Notes: generated by a model from the sequence alone, not told the origin. 64,000 bases of DNA from Oscillospiraceae bacterium (GCA_015066405.1 SVOM01000003.1:1-64000); one strand, 5' to 3'. Shown: positions 9,154-18,474, numbered from the stretch's first letter. Made by a program: numbers and translations.

Positions 9154-10388
9154 TATAACTCACTTTCAATAATCAACAATCGATTATATTTAGCCACGCG
9201 GTCGCTTCTGGCGGGTGCGCCGGTTTTTATTTGCCCCGCATTTGTGGCCACCGCAATATCGGCAATTGTTGTATCCTCGGTTTCTCCCGAGCGGTGCGAA
9301 ATTACAGGCTTGTAGCCGTGCTCCACGGCCATACGAACAACCCTCATTGTTTCACTTAAAGTGCCTATTTGATTTGGCTTTACGAGTATTGCGTTTGCTA
9401 CCTTGTTATCAATTCCGTAACAAAGCTTTACGGGATTGGTTACAAATAAATCGTCGCCTACAAGCTGCACCTTTTCGCCCATTCTATCGGTCATGATTTT
9501 CCAGTTGTCCCAGTCGTCCTCGCCCAGTCCGTCCTCAATAGAAATTATCGGATATTTATTGCAAAGCTCCTCATACATATTAATCAGCGCTTCCCCACTC
9601 ATATTAACCTTGCGTTTGGGCAAAAAGTATACGCCGTCCCCTTGATACCATTCACTCGAAGCAATATCGAGCGCTATTTTTATATCATCGGTAGAATATC
9701 CCGCTTTTTCTATCGCGGTGCAAATAATCTCAATCGCCTGTTCATCGCTTTGAAGGTCGGGTGCGAAGCCGCCCTCATCCCCAACACCCGTCATATTGTA
9801 TTTTTTGAGTAAAGAGCCCAGGGTATGATAAATTTCACTGCAACAACGAAGTCCATCGGCAAAAGAGTCGGTCTTTATGGGGGTAATCATAAATTCTTGA
9901 ATGTCGATATTATTTTTTGCGTGTGCGCCGCCGTTTAAAATATTCATCATAGGGCGCGGCAGCTTTGTGCCGTTTATACCGCCCAAATACTTATAAAGCG
10001 GCAAATTATAAGACATTGCGGCCGCCTTTGCCACCGCCAAGGACACTGCGAGCATTGCATTTGCGCCTATATTGCTTTTATTCTCACTGCCGTCTATTTC
10101 TATCATTTTATAATCAATTTCGGTTTGTTTATCGGCCGATAATCCCATCAAGGCGCCGTTTATAGCGGTGTTTACATTTTTAACCGCCTTTTTAACACCC
10201 TTGCCGCCGTATCTACCCATATCTTGATCGCGTAGTTCGTACGCTTCATAGGCACCCGTTGATGCGCCCGATGGCGACAAGGCAAAACCGCAGCTGCCGT
10301 CTGATAAACATACCTTAGCACCAACCGTTGGGTTGCCGCGAGAATCCATCATTTCGTACGCTTTAACGCTTTTAATTGTTCTATCCAT
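9153..10388 (-). CDS. eno: Enolase
   Basis: A 411-residue glycolytic enzyme converting 2-phosphoglycerate to phosphoenolpyruvate with magnesium. The N-terminal domain carries [13 protein letters not shown] and [17 protein letters not shown]. The barrel has [20 protein letters not shown], the catalytic-glutamate region [26 protein letters not shown] with a metal ligand, and the catalytic lysine in [32 protein letters not shown] follows and the protein ends in [12 protein letters not shown]. It is slightly shorter than the usual 425-435 residues. AAGGAGA precedes the ATG on the minus strand. It is alone on this strand, between convergent mscL and the inverted-repeat element. Confidence 0.96.
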   Translation of the reverse strand: MDRTIKSVKAYEMMDSRGNPTVGAKVCLSDGSCGFALSPSGASTGAYEAYELRDQDMGRYGGKGVKKAVKNVNTAINGALMGLSADKQTEIDYKMIEIDGSENKSNIGANAMLAVSLAVAKAAAMSYNLPLYKYLGGINGTKLPRPMMNILNGGAHAKNNIDIQEFMITPIKTDSFADGLRCCSEIYHTLGSLLKKYNMTGVGDEGGFAPDLQSDEQAIEIICTAIEKAGYSTDDIKIALDIASSEWYQGDGVYFLPKRKVNMSGEALINMYEELCNKYPIISIEDGLGEDDWDNWKIMTDRMGEKVQLVGDDLFVTNPVKLCYGIDNKVANAILVKPNQIGTLSETMRVVRMAVEHGYKPVISHRSGETEDTTIADIAVATNAGQIKTGAPARSDRVAKYNRLLIIESEL

Positions 10389-10449
10389 AAAAATCTCCTT
10401 AAAAATTAAACTATGCTTTAATTGTTTGCAAATCCAATAAAATTATTAC

Positions 10450-10612
10450 ATAGGGTAACAAGAATAATCCGAACACGCCTAAAACGGCAACATTTCGGCA
10501 TCTTTTTACTCTTCGTCTTAGAAATACGAAAGGATTTACGAGTATTTTAACAAAATACGGGTAATAAATCCGCTTGTCCAAAATCGCGTTCGGATTATTC
10601 TTGTTACCCTAT
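10450..10612. repeat. 163-bp element with perfect 25-bp terminal inverted repeats
   Basis: Bases 10450-10474 are the exact reverse complement of 10588-10612. Counting only from GGGTAACAAG, both ends are flanked by TA, as seen for Tc1/IS630-type miniature elements. Inside are nested shorter stems: GGATTTA at 10532-10538 with TAAATCC at 10565-10571, enclosing GTATTTT (10542-10548) and AAAATAC (10552-10558). There is no ORF. It fills most of the 286-bp gap between the eno start and the next gene. It could be a MITE, a structured RNA, or both; no second copy is visible in this window. Confidence 0.7.
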
Positions 10613-10622
10613 TGATTTTTTG

Positions 10623-10651
10623 TTGCTAAATAAAAATTTTTATGATACAAT
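10623..10651 (+). promoter_or_regulatory. Promoter for the 144-residue unknown protein
   Basis: TTGCTA at 10623-10628 and TACAAT at 10646-10651 with a 17-base spacer, just right of the inverted-repeat element and 24 bases before the ORF start. Confidence 0.5.
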
Positions 10652-10674
10652 TAAAAAAAACGGAGAAGTGATTT

Positions 10675-11109
10675 ATGTTTGTTATGACAAATCCCACTAA
10701 CAAAGAAAAAGTGCGGGAAGCGTTGCTAAGAGAACTGCTTGCGGGTAAATGGGAAACCAACTTTTTCGCCGATTACCGTGTGTTAATAGATGACCTTTAC
10801 GAAAACGAGGAAAAAGCACGCGCTTCCTTCTTTTTCCCAACCGGCTTTTTTAAAGATAAAGATATCGTTAAAGAACTTTGTAAAAACTGCTTGCTTGAAA
10901 AAATTGATGACATTACCGAGTGGCTTTTTAAACCAAGTAGGTTTTTGCGGTTTAAATTTACATTCGATTATGATGTGGGCTTTTCTATATCTTCCGCAGA
11001 TGCTGAAAAAACGCCATCAAAAACTGTTACTTTGGTGCTTAGGCGTGAAAAGAAGGATGAAAAATCTACAAAATTCGGTTTTTACATTTCGCTTTTTGGT
11101 GTTGTATAG
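10675..11109 (+). CDS. Unrecognised 144-residue protein
   Basis: I do not recognise this protein. It is soluble-looking, with no signal peptide or membrane segment. The N-terminal half is helical and charged (KEKVREALLRELLAGKWE). A middle stretch is rich in phenylalanine and lysine, with two cysteines in KELCKNCLLEKI. The C-terminal half looks like beta strands (FLRFKFTFDYDVGF, KTVTLVLRREKK, GFYISLFGVV). The start is supported by GGAGAAG eight bases upstream and by a promoter-like sequence. It is a single-gene unit, bounded by the inverted-repeat element and by a terminator, unlike its densely packed neighbours. The TAG stop shows that TAG is used as an ordinary stop codon here. Confidence 0.7.
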   Translation: MFVMTNPTNKEKVREALLRELLAGKWETNFFADYRVLIDDLYENEEKARASFFFPTGFFKDKDIVKELCKNCLLEKIDDITEWLFKPSRFLRFKFTFDYDVGFSISSADAEKTPSKTVTLVLRREKKDEKSTKFGFYISLFGVV

Positions 11110-11117
11110 TTTTTATA

Positions 11118-11156
11118 AAAACAGTTGTTGCACAATTTGTAACAACTGTTTTAATT
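11118..11156 (+). terminator. Intrinsic terminator
   Basis: A 12-bp stem AAAACAGTTGTT (11118-11129) with AACAACTGTTTT (11141-11152), an 11-base loop and a T-rich tail, eight bases after the unknown gene. Confidence 0.75.
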
Positions 11157-11172
11157 TTCTATTAATTTACTC

Positions 11173-11201
11173 TTCATTTTTTCAAGTTTATATGTTATAA
11201 T
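11173..11201 (+). promoter_or_regulatory. Promoter of the rlmB-metG-tatD operon
   Basis: An extended -10 element TGTTATAAT has TATAAT at 11196-11201, with a weak TTCATT -35 at 11173-11178 and a 17-base spacer. It is 34 bases before the rlmB start. Confidence 0.6.
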
Positions 11202-11235
11202 ATATTAAATATATAATTAGGGAGATTTTGGTTTG

Positions 11236-11988
11236 ATGGAAACAAATGAAAATTCATTAAACAGTAATATAATTTGCGGCAGGAACTCGGTGCTTGAGGC
11301 GATACGCTCGGGGCGTGAAATAGACCGTTTGCTTGTGGCTCACGGTGTTACGGGCGGCTCGGTAACCGCAATTATTGCCAAGTGCTCTGCCAAGGGGATA
11401 CTTATTAAGGAGGTTTCTCCGCAAAAGCTTGATTTCTTGTGTGGCGGCGCAAACCACCAAGGCGTTGCGGTTATGTTTTCGGCTCAGGAGTATTCCACGG
11501 TTGAAGATATACTAAAAACCGCCGAAGAACGACAGGAAAAGCCGTTCATCATTATTTGTGATGAGGTTGAAGACCCACACAACCTCGGCGCTATTATACG
11601 CTCAGCAGAAGCGAGCGGCGTGCACGGAATTATCATTCCAAAACGCAGAAGTGCTTCGCTCAATGCAACGGTTGCAAAAAGTGCGAGCGGTGCGCTTGAA
11701 TATATGAAGGTTGCGCGCGTTACTAATATTGCAAATGAAATCGAAAATCTTAAAAAGCAAGGTATTTGGGTTTTTGGAGCCGATATGGATGGCAAGCCCT
11801 ACACCGATTTTGATTATGATATGCCCGTGGCTTTAGTTATCGGAAACGAAGGCAAGGGTATCGGCAAGCTTGTGGCGCAAAAATGCGATGAAATTATCAG
11901 TTTGCCGATGAAAGGAAAAATCAATTCACTTAATGCCTCGGTTGCGGCAGGCATACTTATGTACGAAGTTGTACGAAAACGGGGATAA
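11236..11988 (+). CDS. rlmB: 23S rRNA (guanosine-2'-O-)-methyltransferase RlmB
   Basis: About 250 residues of the SPOUT/TrmH family, which methylates a guanosine of 23S rRNA with SAM. The N-terminal substrate-binding domain starts with ICGRNSVLEAIRSGREIDRL. The knotted catalytic domain has EDPHNLGAIIRSAEASG (motif 1), ALVIGNEGKGIGKL (motif 2) and LPMKGKINSLNASVAAGIL (motif 3). GGGAGA lies 12 bases before ATG 11236; an in-frame TTG at 11233 is equally possible and changes one residue. It is the first gene of a five-gene run with gaps of 29, 22, 21 and -1 bases. A relative such as TrmH is possible; RlmB is favoured by length and the N-terminal domain. Confidence 0.9.
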   Translation: METNENSLNSNIICGRNSVLEAIRSGREIDRLLVAHGVTGGSVTAIIAKCSAKGILIKEVSPQKLDFLCGGANHQGVAVMFSAQEYSTVEDILKTAEERQEKPFIIICDEVEDPHNLGAIIRSAEASGVHGIIIPKRRSASLNATVAKSASGALEYMKVARVTNIANEIENLKKQGIWVFGADMDGKPYTDFDYDMPVALVIGNEGKGIGKLVAQKCDEIISLPMKGKINSLNASVAAGILMYEVVRKRG

Positions 11989-12017
11989 TTACTTTTGAAA
12001 GGATATGAAGGATAACA

Positions 12018-14528
12018 ATGGGATTGTTTGGGACTAAGAAAAAAGGCAAGCATGCCGACAATTCTGATTACATACCCGAAGGGACCTCCGGACTTAAGGA
12101 TCCCTCTTTTATTCATACCGCTCCTTATGCCCTTACTGCCGATGAGGTGCTTGGAAATACAAGCACCCCAAAACGCAAAACACAGGACATATCTATGACA
12201 GGTGGCACATCGCCCTTGGAGGCACTTAAAAAGCGCGTTAAATCGAACGCAAAGCCATCTACCGATAAAAATGAAACTGTCGTTTCAAAAACCGAAACCG
12301 TTGTTCCAAGCGGCACTGTTAGTGTTAAAAAGGTTGATGACGGCAAGTCTCTACTCGATAAATGTATGCCCTATATAAACGAGGGCGGCGGTGTTGTGGG
12401 CGAAGATAAACCCGCATACACGCTCGAAAGCATTGAGAGTATTATCAGCACATCAGAACTTAAAGCCGCAAAATTGCTTGAACAGTTAAGCAATGTCGGC
12501 ACAGTTACCTACGATTCTCTAAAAAAAGGCGACAGTATCGAGATTGCAGAAAAGGTTGAAAAGAAAAATGAGGTTAAGGTTTCAACCGATACTATTGTTA
12601 TGGCGAAGGTTAATGATGACACAAAAATTCGCAAAATCTCTGATATCGATGCCGCTGATGGTGCTACCGATAAAACTATTACCTTTGATTCTGTAGCTTC
12701 TACCGAAAAAATGGAGGACATAACAAGCGGAACGCGTATTATAGACCTATCAACCGAAATGTTTGATAGCAAAGCGCCCGAAAACTCCACCTTGCTTGTT
12801 AACCCATTTATGCTTGAAGATGAAAATTTTGCGGTGGATGATGATTATATGAGCTTCCAAGATGCAAAGCGCATTGGCGGAGGTCTTATATCAAAGCTTA
12901 AAGGTGCAAGAATACGTGCGGTTATAACATTTTTGCTATTACTTGTTATGGCTTTACCATTATTGCCGTCCATCCACGATAAACTATATGTAAACCAGTC
13001 ATTTTTTGGCATTATAAGTGCTGCGGTGTTTGCAGTTGTCTGCCTTGTGAATTATGATGCTTTTTTAAGTATTCCATCACTTTTTCGCCGCCAACACATA
13101 GCTGAAAGCGTTACAGGTGTTTTGGGTGTTTCGGCAATAGTTTATGCAGTAACTGCACTGTTAACAAATAAAAACCCCTATTCTGTTTTATTGTTTGTGG
13201 CCGTTAACTTTATGTTTAAATGCGTTGCCGTTTGTATGCGCGCGGCTACTGTGCTTGGAAATTTCCGCATTGTAGCAAGCCGAAACAAAAAAATGGCGCT
13301 TGAATTTATTGATGATAGGCAAATAACCTTTGCTATGGCAAAAAATTCAGTTGAGGGCGATGTGCTTGTCGGTATTGATTCCCCATGCATAAACGTGCTT
13401 GATTTTATTAGAAATACCGAGATAGACAAGGTCTCTAATCGTAACTTCTCCCTATTTGCACTAATCGCTTCGGTATGCTCCGCCGCGTTAGGTGTTTTCT
13501 ATGGTGTTTATACTGAATCTCTACACGGATTTTTTATGGCATTCACTGTATTCTTAGGGCTTGCTTTTGCCCCCACCTTACTTTTTACTGATATACTGCC
13601 GCTGCGTGCAGCCTCCAAAAAGCTTAACAAAAAAGGCGCTATGATAACGGGCAGCACCGCTGCTAAAAAAATAGAGCTTGCAAATGCCGTTACCGTGCGC
13701 TCGCGCGATTTATTCCCCGATGGCACAATAACACTTTTCAACATACAGGCGCTTGATTCTAACCGAATGGACGAAACCCTGCTTTTCGCCGCGGCACTTA
13801 CAAAGCAAATCGGCAGTCCGTACGAATCAATTTTTGCCGATATTGCCGCCTCTTCGGGCGGTAAAATTCCCGAAGCCGATTCGGTAAAATACGAAGAACG
13901 GTTAGGCATTAGCGGTTGGGTTGGTAACCGCCATGTGTTTATCGGTAACCGTACCTTGCTTGAAGCACACGGAATTAAAACTCCATCGTTTGAAATTGAT
14001 AAAAAGATTTTACGAAACGGCTACTTCCCTGTTTATGTTGCAAGTGATGAAAAGCCCTGCGCTTTGCTTATGGTTAAATACAATGTAAAAACAAGCATTG
14101 CCAACGAATTGCAAAAGCTGTGCTCTACGGGTGTTACTTTACTTGTGAACACCTGCGACCCCAACATAACAAGCGAAATGGTTTGCGATTATTTCGGTCT
14201 TTATGAAGAATCGGTTTATGTTATGGGTGGTTCGGGTGCACAGTTGTATCAAAACAACGCAAAAATGAAGGATGATATATCTTCCTACGCCGCACACAGA
14301 GGCAACTGTGAAGCCTTTTTATCTATATTTAACTGTGCCGCAAAAATTAAACGCGGTATATCTACACTTCGCTTTTTCCATAATATTTCTTGGATTGTTA
14401 CCGCCGCCGTTTATATATACAGCTCGTATCTTAACGGATTATCGCCCATTGACTCGGGCACGGCATATCTTTATATTGGTATCTCATTTGCCATTTCCAT
14501 TATAATCCATTTGTTTAACAAACCGTAA
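12018..14528 (+). CDS. Degenerate P-type ATPase-like membrane protein
   Basis: 836 residues. Residues 1 to about 290 are hydrophilic, charged and probably disordered. Membrane segments start near 298 and occur near 327, 364, 388, 474 and 502, with two more at the C-terminus. The stretch after the sixth segment, APTLLFTDILPLRAASKKLN and on to GAMITGSTAAKKIELANAV, follows P1B ATPases (CPCALGLATP, ALEKLGKVDTVVF). However, CPC has become APT, DKTGTLT has become DLFPDGTIT, TGDN has become NTCDPN, and the GDGxND hinge is missing. The nucleotide-domain strand GWVGNRHVFIGNRTLLEAHG is kept. It cannot be a normal ion pump. It lies between rlmB and an O-antigen-ligase-like gene. Fold assignment is my inference from these alignments; function is unknown. 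Confidence 0.72.
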   Translation: MGLFGTKKKGKHADNSDYIPEGTSGLKDPSFIHTAPYALTADEVLGNTSTPKRKTQDISMTGGTSPLEALKKRVKSNAKPSTDKNETVVSKTETVVPSGTVSVKKVDDGKSLLDKCMPYINEGGGVVGEDKPAYTLESIESIISTSELKAAKLLEQLSNVGTVTYDSLKKGDSIEIAEKVEKKNEVKVSTDTIVMAKVNDDTKIRKISDIDAADGATDKTITFDSVASTEKMEDITSGTRIIDLSTEMFDSKAPENSTLLVNPFMLEDENFAVDDDYMSFQDAKRIGGGLISKLKGARIRAVITFLLLLVMALPLLPSIHDKLYVNQSFFGIISAAVFAVVCLVNYDAFLSIPSLFRRQHIAESVTGVLGVSAIVYAVTALLTNKNPYSVLLFVAVNFMFKCVAVCMRAATVLGNFRIVASRNKKMALEFIDDRQITFAMAKNSVEGDVLVGIDSPCINVLDFIRNTEIDKVSNRNFSLFALIASVCSAALGVFYGVYTESLHGFFMAFTVFLGLAFAPTLLFTDILPLRAASKKLNKKGAMITGSTAAKKIELANAVTVRSRDLFPDGTITLFNIQALDSNRMDETLLFAAALTKQIGSPYESIFADIAASSGGKIPEADSVKYEERLGISGWVGNRHVFIGNRTLLEAHGIKTPSFEIDKKILRNGYFPVYVASDEKPCALLMVKYNVKTSIANELQKLCSTGVTLLVNTCDPNITSEMVCDYFGLYEESVYVMGGSGAQLYQNNAKMKDDISSYAAHRGNCEAFLSIFNCAAKIKRGISTLRFFHNISWIVTAAVYIYSSYLNGLSPIDSGTAYLYIGISFAISIIIHLFNKP

Positions 14529-14550
14529 TTATTGAAATCGGAGTATTTGT

Positions 14551-15762
14551 ATGAATAACAAAATTTTGAGAAGAGCCGATTTATCCGTTGATGAAAATGT
14601 GGTTTTTCTATCGGTTATAAGCATATTTTTGCCCTACTATTTAACAATACTTACCATTGCTTTTCTTGGTTTTTATGTGCTTTTTAAAACCGATATCAAA
14701 AAAACTGTTTTCTCGCATATGGGTTCATGGCTTGTTCCTCTTTTCTCGGTAGTAACACTTATTACCGCCATTTGCTACAAAAACACACTTGGTTTTTTCT
14801 GCTCATTGCTTTTCTTTGTTTTGTTTATATTGAGCTTTTACCTGCGCACCATAATGACAAACGAGCTTTTTGAAAAGGCGCTTGACCTTGTGTGTGTAAC
14901 CTCGGTTTTTGCAAGTGCGGTAGTGCTTTTAGAGAAACTAATATATATTTCCGCCAACTACCACCGCTGTTGCGGAGATTTCTTTAATAATTACTATTTT
15001 TCTTTCTATTTCCACCCCAACTATCTTGGCTCACTTATGGCAGCAGTTATACTTGTTTGTGCCTATAAAGTTGTTGTGAAAAAGAATGATAAAAAATATT
15101 ATTATGCCATAGCGGCCCTTTCTGCCATGACGGTTTTCTTTACAGAGAGTATGTTTGCGTGGATAGAGGTGCTTGTGGGACTTTCCATTTTGCTTTTACT
15201 CGCGCGACGTCATCAGCTGCTTAGTATACTTTTTATTATGGTAGCTTTTGCGGCGGCACTTTTATACACGGCACCTGAGCTTTTTGAGAAAATTTTGCCG
15301 AGAATAATTCACGCCGACGGCACATTTGATAACCGCGTGCTTATATGGGACTTTACGATAGACGCAATACGCAAAACGCCACTCTTCGGCCGCGGATTTT
15401 TTACTTATTATCAGGTAAGTGCCGGTAACCCATCCGCCTATCAAACAACACACGCACACAATATATTTTTAGAGCCCTTGCTCAGTTTCGGCATTATCGG
15501 TTCGCTTATACTTTTTGCCATGATTTTTATTTTGTTCTACCGCGTAGTGCTTTGTAAAAATCTTCTTAGAAAAAGCCAGATAACCATACTTATTTTTTCG
15601 ATTACTGCGGCAATTTTGATACACTCAATTATTGATATGACTATGCTTTGGGTGCAAACCGCAATGCTTTATTGCATTATTATGGGCGGCATCGGTGCTG
15701 ATGAGCAAAAGATTAAAAGCATATTCAAGGACCGATTTAAAAAGATTAATAAAGTAATTTAA
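14551..15762 (+). CDS. O-antigen ligase/Wzy-like polytopic membrane protein
   Basis: 403 residues with roughly ten hydrophobic segments. The conserved Wzy_C/WaaL block is visible near residues 257-325: DNRVLIWDFTIDAIRKTP, LFGRGFFTYY, then THAHNIFLEPLLSFGIIGSL, with the histidine expected of the family. Members ligate or polymerise undecaprenyl-linked glycans on the outer face of the membrane. In a Gram-positive this would be a surface polysaccharide or a glycan transferred to a lipid or protein. No glycosyltransferases are nearby, so the substrate cannot be guessed. It sits 22 bases after the degenerate ATPase and 21 before metG, in the same operon. Confidence 0.8.
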   Translation: MNNKILRRADLSVDENVVFLSVISIFLPYYLTILTIAFLGFYVLFKTDIKKTVFSHMGSWLVPLFSVVTLITAICYKNTLGFFCSLLFFVLFILSFYLRTIMTNELFEKALDLVCVTSVFASAVVLLEKLIYISANYHRCCGDFFNNYYFSFYFHPNYLGSLMAAVILVCAYKVVVKKNDKKYYYAIAALSAMTVFFTESMFAWIEVLVGLSILLLLARRHQLLSILFIMVAFAAALLYTAPELFEKILPRIIHADGTFDNRVLIWDFTIDAIRKTPLFGRGFFTYYQVSAGNPSAYQTTHAHNIFLEPLLSFGIIGSLILFAMIFILFYRVVLCKNLLRKSQITILIFSITAAILIHSIIDMTMLWVQTAMLYCIIMGGIGADEQKIKSIFKDRFKKINKVI

Positions 15763-15783
15763 GTTCCATAAAGGAGAATAAAT

Positions 15784-17697
15784 ATGTCTGAAAATAGAAA
15801 ATTCTACATCACAACGGCTATCGCCTACACATCCCGTAAACCGCACATCGGCAACTCTTACGATATCGTGCTTGCCGATATGATTGCGCGTTACAAGAGA
15901 ATGATGGGTTATGATGTATATTTTATGACGGGTTCTGATGAGCACGGCCAGAAGATTGAAGATTGTGCTAAAGAGGCGGGTATCTCCCCAAAACAGTATG
16001 TTGACGGTGTGTCAGCCGAAATTCGCATGGTTTGGGACTGCCTTAATACAACCTACGATAAATTTATCCGCACAACCGATGAAGACCACGTGGATGCGGT
16101 TAAAAAGATATTTAAAAAGCTTTATGAGCAGGGCGATATATACAAGGGCCACTATGAAGGAAAATACTGTGTGCCTTGTGAGTCCTTCTTTACCCCATCG
16201 CAGCTTATTGACGGCAAATGTCCCGACTGCGGCCGTGATGTTACCGATTCGAAAGAAGAAGCTTATTTTTTAAAACTTGGAAAATATCAAGATAAGCTCC
16301 TCGAATACTATGAGCAAAACCCCGATTTCATTAAGCCCGAGTCCCGCAAAAACGAGATGATTAATAACTTCTTAAAACCCGGTCTTTCCGACCTTTGCGT
16401 TTCGCGTTCTTCGTTTAAATGGGGCGTACCGATAGATTTTGATGATAAACACATTATCTATGTTTGGATAGATGCGCTCTCAAACTATATCACGGGTATC
16501 GGTTATAACCCCGATGGCAGCAGTGAATTCTTTAATAAAAACTGGCCGGCCGATTTGCACGTTATCGGTAAAGATATTGTTCGTTTCCACACAATATACT
16601 GGCCAATTATACTTATGGCTTTAGGTCTACCCTTGCCAAAACAGGTACTCGGTCATCCGTGGGTATTATCGGGCGATGACAAAATGAGCAAATCTAAGGG
16701 CAACGTTTTATATGCGGATGAGCTTGTAAAGCGTTTCGGTGTTGATGCGGTTAGATACTATTTGTTATCGGAAATTCCGTACGCTAACGATGGCACCATA
16801 ACCTACGAAACCTTTATAAATCGCTTTAATTCCGACCTTGCAAATACGCTCGGCAACCTTGTAAACCGCAGTATTGCTATGACCAATAAGTATTTTGGCG
16901 GCAAGGTTGCAAAAAGTGATATAGAAAACGATGAGTTTGATAACGATTTAATTAAAACTGCCAATGAAACATTGGATAAATACTATGCGCTTATGGATTC
17001 TTATCACAATGCTGATGCGGCAGAGCTTATAATGAATTTTGCAAAGCGTTGCAACAAGTATATTGATGAAACTACACCTTGGGCTTTGGCAAAAGATGAT
17101 GCCAACAAGCCGAGGCTCCAAAAGGTGCTTTACAATTTGCTTGAATGCATCCGCCTTTTAGCTGTTATGTTGACACCCTTTATACCTGAAAGTTGCGAGA
17201 AGATTTTAGAACAATTAAATAGTAATAACCGCACTGCCGAGGTTTTTGCGGTTAAAGAATATTCGGTTAATGAGGCCACTGCCCTTTTTGCAAGAATTGA
17301 TTTGCAAAAAACACTCGATGAAATTGCAGCCGAAAACGAAGCAAAAGAAAAAGCTGAAAACGTGGTTACAATGGAGCAAATCTCCATTGATGACTTTGCA
17401 AAGGTTGAACTAATAACTGCCAAAATCACTGCTTGCGAGCCGATACCGAAAGCAAAAAAACTGCTCAAATTAACGCTTGATGACGGTAGCAAAACGCCGA
17501 GAACCGTAGCATCGGGCATTGCGCTTTGGTATAAACCCGAGGACCTTATAGGCCGCACAGTTATTATCGTTGCAAACTTAAAACCTGCCAAGCTTTGCGG
17601 CGTTGAATCGAATGGTATGATATTGGCTGCCGACTGTGAGGATGCGGCAAAGGTTATATTTGTTGATGATATACCTGCGGGAAGTAAAATAAGATAA
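15784..17697 (+). CDS. metG: Methionyl-tRNA synthetase
   Basis: 637-residue class I synthetase. The HIGH-like motif is PHIGNSYD at residue 21, followed by YKRMMGYDVYFMTGSDEHGQ. Zinc-knuckle cysteines lie in CVPCESFF and GKCPDCGRD (near 126-150), and the KMSKSKGN loop near 301. The anticodon-binding helices follow. The last 110 residues form the Trbp111/EMAP-like tRNA-binding domain (IDDFAKVELITAKITACEPI to PAGSKIR), which dimerises the enzyme in Firmicutes. AAAGGAGAATAA precedes the ATG. No T-box leader fits in the 21-base gap, so expression depends on the operon promoter. The stop overlaps the tatD ATG by one base. Confidence 0.96.
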   Translation: MSENRKFYITTAIAYTSRKPHIGNSYDIVLADMIARYKRMMGYDVYFMTGSDEHGQKIEDCAKEAGISPKQYVDGVSAEIRMVWDCLNTTYDKFIRTTDEDHVDAVKKIFKKLYEQGDIYKGHYEGKYCVPCESFFTPSQLIDGKCPDCGRDVTDSKEEAYFLKLGKYQDKLLEYYEQNPDFIKPESRKNEMINNFLKPGLSDLCVSRSSFKWGVPIDFDDKHIIYVWIDALSNYITGIGYNPDGSSEFFNKNWPADLHVIGKDIVRFHTIYWPIILMALGLPLPKQVLGHPWVLSGDDKMSKSKGNVLYADELVKRFGVDAVRYYLLSEIPYANDGTITYETFINRFNSDLANTLGNLVNRSIAMTNKYFGGKVAKSDIENDEFDNDLIKTANETLDKYYALMDSYHNADAAELIMNFAKRCNKYIDETTPWALAKDDANKPRLQKVLYNLLECIRLLAVMLTPFIPESCEKILEQLNSNNRTAEVFAVKEYSVNEATALFARIDLQKTLDEIAAENEAKEKAENVVTMEQISIDDFAKVELITAKITACEPIPKAKKLLKLTLDDGSKTPRTVASGIALWYKPEDLIGRTVIIVANLKPAKLCGVESNGMILAADCEDAAKVIFVDDIPAGSKIR

Positions 17698-18464
17698 TGG
17701 GAAACGCATATATTTTTGATTCCCACGCTCATTATGACGATAAACGGTTTGATGATAATCGTGATGAAACACTCGCTAAAATGCCCGAAAATAACGTGTG
17801 CGGCATAATTAATTGCGGCACCGATATTTCCACATCAGAGTTTTCTATTGGCTTAGCGCAAAAATATCCTTTTGTTTTTGCGGCTATCGGTTATCATCCC
17901 GAAAGCGTTGATGATAACACTGTTTTTGAAAAAGAAAAGTTAATAGAACTTGCCGATAATAAAAAAGTGGTTGCTATTGGCGAAATCGGTCTTGATTATT
18001 ATTGGGATACCACCTTTAAAGCAAACCAAATTGACTTTTTTAAAAAGCAGTTGGAATTGGCAAGAGAACTAAATTTACCCGTGATTATTCACGACCGCGA
18101 TGCCCACGGCGATACGCTGGAAATTGTAAAGCAGTATAAACCCAAAGGTGTTTTGCACTGCTTTTCGGGCAGTATAGAAATGGCGAGAGAAATTATTAAA
18201 ATGGGTATGTATATCGGTGTTGGCGGAGTTGTAACCTTTAAAAATTCAAAAAAACTTACAGAAATTGTAAAAGAAATTCCGCTTGAACGTATTTTGCTCG
18301 AAACCGATGCACCCTATTTATCGCCCGAGCCGTACCGTGGAAAAACCAATAACTCGGCATACATTAAATTTGTTGCCGAAAAAATTGCCGAAATTAAAAA
18401 TCTAACAACCGATGAGGTTTTATCGGTTACAACAAAAAATGTTAAAACATTATTTAACATTTGA
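17697..18464 (+). CDS. tatD: TatD-family metal-dependent hydrolase
   Basis: 255-residue TIM-barrel phosphoesterase of the TatD DNase family. Metal ligands are visible in DSHAHYDDKRFD at the N-terminus, GEIGLDYYW near 97, IIHDRDAHGDT near 125, LHCFSGS near 150 and LLETDAPYLSPEPYRGK near 200. Family members show 3'-5' exonuclease or D-aminoacyl-tRNA deacylase-like activities. metG-tatD is a standard Firmicute gene pair, and the one-base overlap TAATG indicates translational coupling. Normal length. The exact substrate is unknown. Confidence 0.93.
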   Translation: MGNAYIFDSHAHYDDKRFDDNRDETLAKMPENNVCGIINCGTDISTSEFSIGLAQKYPFVFAAIGYHPESVDDNTVFEKEKLIELADNKKVVAIGEIGLDYYWDTTFKANQIDFFKKQLELARELNLPVIIHDRDAHGDTLEIVKQYKPKGVLHCFSGSIEMAREIIKMGMYIGVGGVVTFKNSKKLTEIVKEIPLERILLETDAPYLSPEPYRGKTNNSAYIKFVAEKIAEIKNLTTDEVLSVTTKNVKTLFNI

Positions 18465-18474
18465 TAAACAGTAT

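Noticed and set aside
15763-15783. T-box or SAM riboswitch before metG, metY or metA
   Set aside because: The gaps are 21 bases or overlaps, and the 74-base metY-metA gap holds only a simple hairpin without T-box or SAM-box motifs.
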